In this document: one piece after another, positions 7,401 to 14,264 of the stretch
How the letters are laid out: the number at the start of each line of letters is the position of its first letter
Numbering within the stretch: the first letter of the stretch is position 1
Assembly: GCA_028278005.1 (NCBI GenBank)
Contig: JANQFD010000019.1
Location: 1 to 25,077 of the forward strand
Direction of reading: 5' to 3'
Length of the DNA stretch: 25,077 bases
Origin: Chlorobium sp.
Lineage (GTDB): Bacteria > Bacteroidota > Chlorobiia > Chlorobiales > Chlorobiaceae
Program-made: the position numbers and the translations under genes
The notes under the pieces: model-generated
The model's database searches: none
Seen by the model: the letters and a program-made list of their open reading frames with translations, nothing else
Told to the model about the DNA's origin: nothing

Positions 7401-10352
7401 ATGCGTTTGTTTTTCCATCGTTCACTTTCCTGTCCGGTCATTATCCGCCATATTATCGGTATTTTTTTTGTTCCATTAATTTTATTGTCGTGTACCGCAA
7501 TGCGCTCTGAACAACAGCACTCATATCTCTCCGTATCCGAAGATCCGCTGAACACAAGAATTTACACTCTGGAAAACGGCCTGACCGTTTACATGAGCCC
7601 TAACCATGAAGAGCCGAGGGTATATACTTCTATTGCCGTCAGGGCCGGCAGCAAAAACGATCCGGCCGAAACAACCGGCCTGGCCCACTACCTTGAGCAT
7701 ATGCTGTTCAAAGGTACCGATTCCATAGGTGCCCTTGACTATGAAAAGGAAAAAATCGAGCTGCAGAAAATTATCGACCTTTACGAAGAATATCGTTCAA
7801 CCGACGACCCGGATAAAAGAGCGGATATCTACCGGCAGATCGACAGCACATCCAATTTTGCCGCTCAGTTCACCATACCCAATGAGTACGACAAGCTGCT
7901 GAGCGCTATCGGAGCGAGGGGAACAAACGCCTATACCTGGGTAGAGCAGACGGTTTATCTGAATGACATTCCCTCCAACCAGTTCGAAAAGTGGCTTGCC
8001 ATTGAAGCAGAAAGATTTCGCAATCCGGTTATGAGACTCTTCCACACGGAGCTTGAAACGGTGTATGAAGAAAAAAACATGACCATGGACAGCGATAACC
8101 GCAAAATCTGGGAAAACCTCTTTGCGGGGCTTTTCCGTGAACACACCTATGGAACCCAGACAACCATTGGCAAAGCCGACCATCTCAAGAATCCCTCGAT
8201 CAAAAATGTCATTGAATATTACAGTGCATGGTATGTCCCGAACAACATGGCAATCTGCATTGCCGGAGATTTCGATCCGGTCAAAGCCATACAACTGATC
8301 GATGAAAAGTTTTCAAATCTTACCCCCAAACCGATACCCGCTTTTTCCCCACCCGAAGAAAAGCCGATCAGGGAACCCGTCATCAAAAAAGTCAGAGGGC
8401 CTGAGGCAGAAGAACTTGTCATCGGCTTCAGGTTCGGCGGCTCGGATTCGCGTGACATCGATTTCCTTACCCTTATCGATAAAATCCTTTATAATCAGAC
8501 TGCAGGTCTGATCGATCTTAACCTTAATCAGCAGCAGAAAGTGCTTGAGGCTGCTTCGATGGTCGTGGAAATGAAGGATTATTCAACTCATATCCTGAGC
8601 GCAAAACCCCGTGAAGGCCAAAGTCTTGACGATATAAGAGAACTGCTTATCGACCAGATCGAAAAAGTCAAGGAAGGTGACTTCCCGGACTGGCTGCTCG
8701 AAGCAGTTATCAACGACCTGAAGATAGAAGAGCTCAAAAGCCATGAAACCAACCGGGGACGTGTTGAAGCCTATGTTGATGCTTTCGTTCATGGTATCAC
8801 ATGGGAAAAGGTAACGGAAAGGATCGACCGGCTGAGCCGCATCGGAAAAGAAGAAATAACAGCTTTTGCAAAAGAGCATTACGGCGACAACTATGTAGCC
8901 ATCTACAAGGAACACGGCAAGGATGAGGAAACCCCGAAAATCCAGAAACCGCCGATTACGCCTCTCAAAGTCAATCGTGACAGGACATCCGTCTTTGCGG
9001 AAAGCATACTTTCGCGAAAAACCGAGGAAATCGACCCCGTTTTTCTTGATTTCAAACGCGACATTGAAAAACATACCATAACGGCAAGCGTGCCCCTCTA
9101 TGCGGTCCGGAACAGGGAAAACGATCTGTTCTCGCTCTACTATGTTTTCGATATCGGGACCAGGCACAGTAAAAAGATCGACCTTGCCCTGGATTATCTC
9201 ACCTATCTTGGAACATCGAGATATACTCCGGCTGCATTTAACCGGGAAATGTATAAAATAGGCGCAAGCTTCTCGGCATATACTGCCGACGATCACCTCT
9301 ATCTCAAACTTTCGGGCCTTCAGGAAAACTTTGCAGAGGCACTTGCAATGCTTGAAGAACTGCTTACCGATGTACAACCGGACGCCGGGGCGCTGGAAAA
9401 ACTCAAGGCTGGGGTTTTGAAAGAACGAGCCGATGACAAGCTGTCCAAGCGGAAAATCCTTTTTGAGGCAATGCAGAATTACGGAAGGTATGGAGCTCGC
9501 TCCCCCTTCACGAATGTACTTGACAATGAAGAACTGAAACAGGTGGCTCCCGAAGACCTGCTCGATGAAATAGATCGCCTGATGCACTATTCACACCGGG
9601 TACTCTACTATGGCCCGGATGATGCCGAAAACATCGCAGCCGACCTCGGTAACCTTCGACATATCAAACAGGAACTGCTTCCTGTTCCTGAAGCCGGTAC
9701 ATTCACGGAAATTGCACAAAAAGAAAACCGTGTCTATCTTGTTGATTACGACATGACGCAGGCCGAATTACTGCTGCTTTCCAGAGATAACCTCTATGAT
9801 GCCGGACAGATACCGCTGATCACATTGTTTAACGAGTACTACGGCGGAGGAATGTCTTCGGTTGTGTTCCAGGAACTTCGCGAAGCCAAGGCACTTGCCT
9901 ATTCGGTTTTTTCGGTCTACCGGATTCCGAGAGACAAGGATGAACATCATTATATCTTCAGCTATATCGGAACCCAGGCTGACAAACTTCCGGAAGCACT
10001 TACCGGCATTTTCGAACTCTTGAACGAGCTCCCTGAATCACCTGAGCTTTTTGAAACCGCCAGGAAAGGCATTCGCGGAAAAATACGGACTGAACGCCTG
10101 AACAGAACAAAAATCCTGTTTACCAGGGAAGAAGCCGAAAAGCTCGGCCTGAATCATGACATACGCAAAGACGTTTTTAATCAGGTGGAACAACTGGAGT
10201 TTAAGGATATCGAGACGTTCCACCGGGAAAAGTTCACCAATAAAAAATATACTCTGCTGGTCCTCGGCAAGAAAAGTAATCTCGACCTCGAAACCCTCAG
10301 CCGTTTTGGCAAGGTGTCGACACTGACGCTTGACGAGATTTTCGGCTATTGA
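7401..10352 (+). CDS. M16 family zinc metallopeptidase, two-domain lipoprotein
   Basis: This 983-aa protein is a pitrilysin/insulinase-type peptidase. It has a signal sequence with lipobox LLSC (Cys31), so it is probably a periplasm-facing lipoprotein. The inverted zinc motif HYLEH (His96, Glu99, His100) is intact, and the distal Glu ligand lies in ELETVYEEKNM (about 217-227). The first catalytic and middle M16 domains span about 50-520. A second M16 pair (about 560-983) has no HxxEH and is likely the inactive partner half, as in fused M16 enzymes. It would close as a clamshell around unfolded peptides in the envelope. No Shine-Dalgarno is obvious before the ATG. The gene leads a tight run: 30 nt to the SPFH gene, then 5 and 3 nt. 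Natural substrates are unknown. Confidence 0.95.
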   Translation: MRLFFHRSLSCPVIIRHIIGIFFVPLILLSCTAMRSEQQHSYLSVSEDPLNTRIYTLENGLTVYMSPNHEEPRVYTSIAVRAGSKNDPAETTGLAHYLEHMLFKGTDSIGALDYEKEKIELQKIIDLYEEYRSTDDPDKRADIYRQIDSTSNFAAQFTIPNEYDKLLSAIGARGTNAYTWVEQTVYLNDIPSNQFEKWLAIEAERFRNPVMRLFHTELETVYEEKNMTMDSDNRKIWENLFAGLFREHTYGTQTTIGKADHLKNPSIKNVIEYYSAWYVPNNMAICIAGDFDPVKAIQLIDEKFSNLTPKPIPAFSPPEEKPIREPVIKKVRGPEAEELVIGFRFGGSDSRDIDFLTLIDKILYNQTAGLIDLNLNQQQKVLEAASMVVEMKDYSTHILSAKPREGQSLDDIRELLIDQIEKVKEGDFPDWLLEAVINDLKIEELKSHETNRGRVEAYVDAFVHGITWEKVTERIDRLSRIGKEEITAFAKEHYGDNYVAIYKEHGKDEETPKIQKPPITPLKVNRDRTSVFAESILSRKTEEIDPVFLDFKRDIEKHTITASVPLYAVRNRENDLFSLYYVFDIGTRHSKKIDLALDYLTYLGTSRYTPAAFNREMYKIGASFSAYTADDHLYLKLSGLQENFAEALAMLEELLTDVQPDAGALEKLKAGVLKERADDKLSKRKILFEAMQNYGRYGARSPFTNVLDNEELKQVAPEDLLDEIDRLMHYSHRVLYYGPDDAENIAADLGNLRHIKQELLPVPEAGTFTEIAQKENRVYLVDYDMTQAELLLLSRDNLYDAGQIPLITLFNEYYGGGMSSVVFQELREAKALAYSVFSVYRIPRDKDEHHYIFSYIGTQADKLPEALTGIFELLNELPESPELFETARKGIRGKIRTERLNRTKILFTREEAEKLGLNHDIRKDVFNQVEQLEFKDIETFHREKFTNKKYTLLVLGKKSNLDLETLSRFGKVSTLTLDEIFGY

Positions 10353-10382
10353 TTTTTCAAACAAATCTAACACCATTCAATC

Positions 10383-11294
10383 ATGACTTCACTGCTTTTT
10401 CTGGGAATCGTTCTCTTGTTTATCGGGATTACCGCCCGTTCCCTCAATCCTTCATTGCTTCGTTTCTCCGGACTGTTTAAAATCGGAGGGATATTTGCAA
10501 TAGTCCTGGGTATCCTGACCGCCAGCATAAGAATTGTCGAGCCCGGCAAGGTAGGCGTAAAGGTTTTGTTCGGTAAGGTACAAAAGGAAGTGCTTGCAAG
10601 CGGCCTCAACATCATCAATCCGCTCGTAAAGGTTGAATTCTTTGATATCACCACCCAGACCTACACCATGTCAGGGACGGAAACCGAACTTTCTCAGCTC
10701 AGCGATGCCCCGATCAGGGTGCTCAGCGCTGACGGACTCGAGGTGACCATCGATATGACTGTCCTCTACCGCATCAACCCTGTTCAGGCACCGGAAATTC
10801 GACGAGAGATCGGTCCCGGTCTATCCTATATCGACAAAATCGTCCGTCCTACCGCCAGAACACGCATCAGGGACAATGCGGTCATCTACAATGCCGTAGA
10901 TCTTTATTCCAAAAAACGGGAAGAGTTCCAGGTAAACATCTTTGAAAGCATCAAAGCCGACTTTGAAAAACGCGGTATCATTCTTGAGAACCTGCTTGTC
11001 CGAAACATATCTCTGCCCCAATCGGTTAAAGCAGCCATCGAGGCAAAAATCAATGCAGAGCAGGAAGCACAGAAAATGGAGTTCGTCCTTCAGAAAGAAA
11101 CCCAGGAAGCGGAAAGAAAGCGCGTTGAAGCAAAAGGTATCTCCGATTACCAGCAGATCCTTTCCCGATCGCTTACCGACAAGCTCTTGAAGTACGAACA
11201 GATAAAAGCCCTGCAAAATCTGGTTAAATCGGATAACTCGAAGGTTATCATCATGGGTGACAGCAAAGGCGCGTCGGTACTGATCGGAAAATAA
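10383..11294 (+). CDS. SPFH/band-7 (prohibitin-like) membrane protein
   Basis: The 303-aa product has two hydrophobic segments at the N-terminus (about 3-17 and 30-48), then an SPFH/band-7 domain (about 50-215) starting IVEPGKVGVKVLFGKVQ and including ITTQTYTMSG, VTIDMTVLYRI and ILLEN-type ENLLVRNISLP. A charged helical stretch follows (about 213-260, EAKINAEQEAQKMEFVLQKE), likely a coiled coil for ring assembly. Prohibitin-like proteins form large membrane rings that scaffold proteases or organise membrane domains. Placement 30 nt after an M16 peptidase gene is suggestive of envelope protein quality control, but that link is an inference. It is not an HflK/HflC pair, since only one SPFH gene is present here. 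Confidence 0.9.
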   Translation: MTSLLFLGIVLLFIGITARSLNPSLLRFSGLFKIGGIFAIVLGILTASIRIVEPGKVGVKVLFGKVQKEVLASGLNIINPLVKVEFFDITTQTYTMSGTETELSQLSDAPIRVLSADGLEVTIDMTVLYRINPVQAPEIRREIGPGLSYIDKIVRPTARTRIRDNAVIYNAVDLYSKKREEFQVNIFESIKADFEKRGIILENLLVRNISLPQSVKAAIEAKINAEQEAQKMEFVLQKETQEAERKRVEAKGISDYQQILSRSLTDKLLKYEQIKALQNLVKSDNSKVIIMGDSKGASVLIGK

Positions 11295-11299
11295 CCAAC

Positions 11300-12382
11300 A
11301 TGCAACTGCTCGATAAATACATAGCCCGACAGTTTTTTTCCACCTATGTATTTGCGGGCTTATGCTTTACTTTCCTGTTCATACTTATCAACTTCATTGA
11401 AAATGTTGATGAGTTTATCGATACAGGCCCTGGTGCAGGGGAACTGATAGCATACTACCTGACTCTCGTTCCGGAGACGGTATTGCTGGTTTCCCCTCTC
11501 GGCACCCTTCTTGCTTCTCTCTATATCACCGGCAGACTTTCGGGTTCCAGCGAACTGCACGCCATGAAAGCTGCAGGTGTCGCCATGCATCAGCTGCTGA
11601 AACCTTTTATCGTCGTGGCACTGTTCATCTCGCTTTTTAATATTGCCAATGCGGGCTGGCTGAGCCCGAAAGCTGCCGAATACAAAAACAGGTTTGAAAA
11701 GGTCTTTCTGAACAAAAAACATGAAAAGATCTCGGGAAGCAGAAACCTGCATATTCTTGAATCCCGTAACAGGATTCTCTCCATCGGAGCTCTCGACCAG
11801 AAAAAAGCGACCGGCTTTGACGTATCGCTCGAAACCTTTGAAGGAGCCTTGATTGCAAGCCGGATCGACGCGGAAAGGATCACCTACGATTCTGCCATCA
11901 ACCGGTGGATCTTTTATAAACCCGAAACAAGGCTTTTTACCGAAAACGGTGTGCTTTACAGTGAGAATCCCGGTAGCGACACGCTGAAGCTTTCACTGAC
12001 GGCGACCTCACTTCGTGACCTCGGCATCCTGCCGGATGAAATGAATCTTCTCCAGCATTTCCGGTATATCGAGGAGAAAAGAAAAGCCGGTTTTTCAAAT
12101 CTCGGCAAGGTCATTGTAAAGTTTCACGGTAAACTGGCACTGCCGCTTGCATCATTGATCATTGTGCTCATCGGGGTTCCGCTGTCCGCCCGGAAAAAAC
12201 ACAGCGGACTGGCACTTGAGTTCGGTATAAGCCTGCTGATCGGCTTTATCTTTCTCGGGGTGCAGAGAACCTTCAATATCATAGGATACCGGGGCCTGAT
12301 GGAGCCTGAGCTTGCCGCCTGGCTGCCGAACCTTGTTTTTCTCGTTATGGGCACCGCCATGTATAAAACCGCCAGCAAGTAA
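11300..12382 (+). CDS. LptF/LptG-type lipopolysaccharide export permease (YjgP/YjgQ family)
   Basis: The 360-aa protein is a YjgP/YjgQ-family inner-membrane permease. In the known pathway LptF and LptG form the membrane part of the LptB2FG transporter that extracts LPS from the inner membrane. Transmembrane helices lie at about 13-33, 50-77 and 98-118; a periplasmic beta-rich domain at about 125-260; and three more helices at about 270-355. The conserved cytoplasmic segment RLSGSSELHAMKAAGVAMHQLL (split by helices 2 and 3) is the family signature. The sequence alone does not decide F versus G, and the partner gene is not in the window. It starts 5 nt after the SPFH gene and ends 3 nt before the SAM hydrolase gene. 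Confidence 0.92.
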   Translation: MQLLDKYIARQFFSTYVFAGLCFTFLFILINFIENVDEFIDTGPGAGELIAYYLTLVPETVLLVSPLGTLLASLYITGRLSGSSELHAMKAAGVAMHQLLKPFIVVALFISLFNIANAGWLSPKAAEYKNRFEKVFLNKKHEKISGSRNLHILESRNRILSIGALDQKKATGFDVSLETFEGALIASRIDAERITYDSAINRWIFYKPETRLFTENGVLYSENPGSDTLKLSLTATSLRDLGILPDEMNLLQHFRYIEEKRKAGFSNLGKVIVKFHGKLALPLASLIIVLIGVPLSARKKHSGLALEFGISLLIGFIFLGVQRTFNIIGYRGLMEPELAAWLPNLVFLVMGTAMYKTASK

Positions 12383-12385
12383 ACC

Positions 12386-13210
12386 ATGACATCTTTACGC
12401 CCTCTGATAGCCCTCATGACGGATTTCGGACTGCAAGACCCCTATGTAGGTACGATGAAAGGGGTCATTGCAGGAATTTCCCCCCATACTACGGTCATTG
12501 ATCTGACTCACGGTATTTCGCCCCAGAATGTCATGCAGGGGGCCATTATTCTTGGTTCATCAGCCGCGTACTTTCCCGATGGAACAATTTTCGTGGCGGT
12601 AGTTGATCCTGGTGTCGGCACCAAAAGAAAAGCCATTGCTCTTCTTACTGAAAAGCAAACCTTCATCGCCCCGGACAACGGATTGCTGAGCCTCATTATG
12701 GACAAACAAAAAGTCATGGCGTGCCACACCATAACCAACACGTCATGCATGCTCCCCTCCCGGAGCAGAACGTTTCACGGAAGAGACATTTTCTCTCCCG
12801 CTGCCGCACACCTTGCCGGCGGACTCGCACCTGCAAAGCTGGGAGAGATATGCAACCCGGACAGCTGTATCCGGATCACGTTTCCCGAAAACACCACAAC
12901 TGACGGCGGGTGTTCATGGGAGGGAACGGTACTGTATTCCGATATCTACGGCAACCTTGTCACCTCGATTACGGCAGAGTTGGTCGAAGGGCGGGAAAAA
13001 GCCGAATGTGTGCGGCTGAAAGACGGCAGGAAAGTACCGCTGCACGAAACGTACGGAAATGTAGCTGAAGGTGAAGCGTTAGCGTATACAGGCAGCTCCG
13101 GATTCCTTGAAATAGCCATACGCAACGGCAATGCGGCAAACGTGCTTGGTCTGAAAACAGGAGACAGAATAACGCTCCTTGTCAAAAGGCGACACCGTAA
13201 CGAGCGTTAA
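12386..13210 (+). CDS. SAM hydrolase (DUF62, SAM hydroxide adenosyltransferase)
   Basis: This 274-aa protein belongs to the DUF62 / fluorinase-chlorinase superfamily. Members characterised from non-halogenating organisms hydrolyse S-adenosylmethionine to adenosine and methionine. The N-terminal MTDFG, VDPGVGTKR (Asp74 and Arg81) and FHGRD (His131) match the Asp-Arg-His triad of the hydrolase group. A C-terminal beta-barrel domain begins near residue 175 with YSDIYGNLVTSI. The triad argues against a halogenase, but substrate choice cannot be proven from sequence. It is the last gene of the M16-SPFH-Lpt run, 3 nt after the permease. Its stop codon overlaps that of the convergent sigma factor gene in the palindrome TTAA. 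Confidence 0.93.
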   Translation: MTSLRPLIALMTDFGLQDPYVGTMKGVIAGISPHTTVIDLTHGISPQNVMQGAIILGSSAAYFPDGTIFVAVVDPGVGTKRKAIALLTEKQTFIAPDNGLLSLIMDKQKVMACHTITNTSCMLPSRSRTFHGRDIFSPAAAHLAGGLAPAKLGEICNPDSCIRITFPENTTTDGGCSWEGTVLYSDIYGNLVTSITAELVEGREKAECVRLKDGRKVPLHETYGNVAEGEALAYTGSSGFLEIAIRNGNAANVLGLKTGDRITLLVKRRHRNER

Positions 13211-14106
13211 CTGCCTATATACTCCTTCAGAACCTTGCTGTAGGCAGACTGGCGAAGTCTTCTGATGGCTTTTTCCTTGATCTGTCGAACCCTTTCACGG
13301 GTAAGTTTGAATTTTTCGCCGATCTCCTCGAGGGTCAGGGGATTTTCCATTCCTATACCAAAGTAGGACCGTATCACATCAGCTTCTCTCGGGGCAAGCA
13401 CCGAAAGCGAACGCTCGACTTCAAGGGTCAGTGAATCACGAGTCAGACCATGATCAGGCTTGTGTCCGTCATTCTGCAAGACATCAAGAAGCCTGTTATC
13501 ATCCCCCTGCGCAAAAGGCGCATCAACGGAGACATGGCGACCGGCAATTTTCAGGGTGTCTGCAACATCCTGGGAATCCATGTCGAGAAGGCTCGCCAGC
13601 TCCTTGGTATTGGGATCCCGTTCATATTCCTGCTCGAGCTGGCTGTAAGCTTTGCTGATCTTGTTGAGCGTGCCGACGCGGTTCAGGGGAAGACGAACAA
13701 TTCGTGACTGCTCGGCAAGAGCCTGAAGAATGGACTGACGGATCCACCAAACAGCATAGGATATGAATTTGAATCCTCGCGTCTCATCAAATCGTTTCGC
13801 AGCCTTGATAAGTCCGAGGTTTCCCTCATTGATGAGATCGCCGAGAGTCAATCCCTGATTCTGGTATTGTTTTGCCACCGAAACCACAAATCGCAGGTTC
13901 CCTTTGATAAGCTTGTCGAGGGCGCGTTTTGCACGCTTGTATTCCGGAGTATCGACAGGCATGTCATAGCCCTCCTTGATAGCCATGGTAAGTTTTACCT
14001 CATCTTCTGCTGTCAGGAGTTCATATTTTCCGATCTCCTGGAGATAACGGTCAAGAGAAAGGCTCTCGCGGTTGGTGATCTGTTTGCTTATTTTTAACTG
14101 CCTCAT
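13207..14106 (-). CDS. rpoD: Primary-type sigma-70 RNA polymerase sigma factor
   Basis: The product is 299 aa from the ATG at 14106. Region 1.2 (about 15-50) begins SLDRYLQEIGKYELLT. Region 2 (about 65-140) includes GNLRFVVSVAKQYQNQGLTL, then GDLINEGNLGLIKAAKRFD and FKFISYAVWWIRQSI for core binding and -10 melting. Region 3 follows, and region 4 (about 230-295) has the helix-turn-helix LTLEEIGEKFKLTRERVRQI for -35 contact. The short form without a long region 1.1 fits Bacteroidetes/Chlorobi-type primary sigma factors. An in-frame GTG lies two codons upstream, but AGGGAG 7 nt before the ATG makes 14106 the better start. valS ends 158 nt upstream on the same strand, and the AT-rich gap probably holds the gene's own promoter. 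It converges with the SAM hydrolase gene. Confidence 0.95.
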   Translation of the reverse strand: MRQLKISKQITNRESLSLDRYLQEIGKYELLTAEDEVKLTMAIKEGYDMPVDTPEYKRAKRALDKLIKGNLRFVVSVAKQYQNQGLTLGDLINEGNLGLIKAAKRFDETRGFKFISYAVWWIRQSILQALAEQSRIVRLPLNRVGTLNKISKAYSQLEQEYERDPNTKELASLLDMDSQDVADTLKIAGRHVSVDAPFAQGDDNRLLDVLQNDGHKPDHGLTRDSLTLEVERSLSVLAPREADVIRSYFGIGMENPLTLEEIGEKFKLTRERVRQIKEKAIRRLRQSAYSKVLKEYIGS

Positions 14107-14113
14107 TGACACT

Positions 14114-14119
14114 CTCCCT
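14114..14119 (-). promoter_or_regulatory. Ribosome-binding site of the sigma factor gene
   Basis: AGGGAG on the minus strand sits 7 nt before the ATG at 14106. It would be too close to the in-frame GTG at 14112, so it selects the ATG as the start. Confidence 0.7.
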
Positions 14120-14264
14120 CTGTTCCAGTGTGTGTTCTTATTTTAAAAAGAATAAAATATGGATTCACGATGAATGAAAAAAATGATATGCATAACGCAG
14201 CATGAAGAACCCTGAGCCCACCGTCAGGATAAACGGATTGTCCCACCCTGGCAGACCCTGAGCA

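Noticed and set aside
8583..9587. 334-aa open frame on the - strand within the M16 peptidase gene
   Set aside because: It is antisense to a clear M16 protein; its Phe/Cys/Ile-rich composition is typical of a shadow frame.
14207..14263. Direct repeat ACCCTGAGC and a segment resembling the inner part of repeat B (GGATAAAC, GGATTGTCC, CCTGG) after valS
   Set aside because: Matches are short and the characteristic hairpin and leading edge are missing, so it cannot be called a repeat copy from sequence alone.
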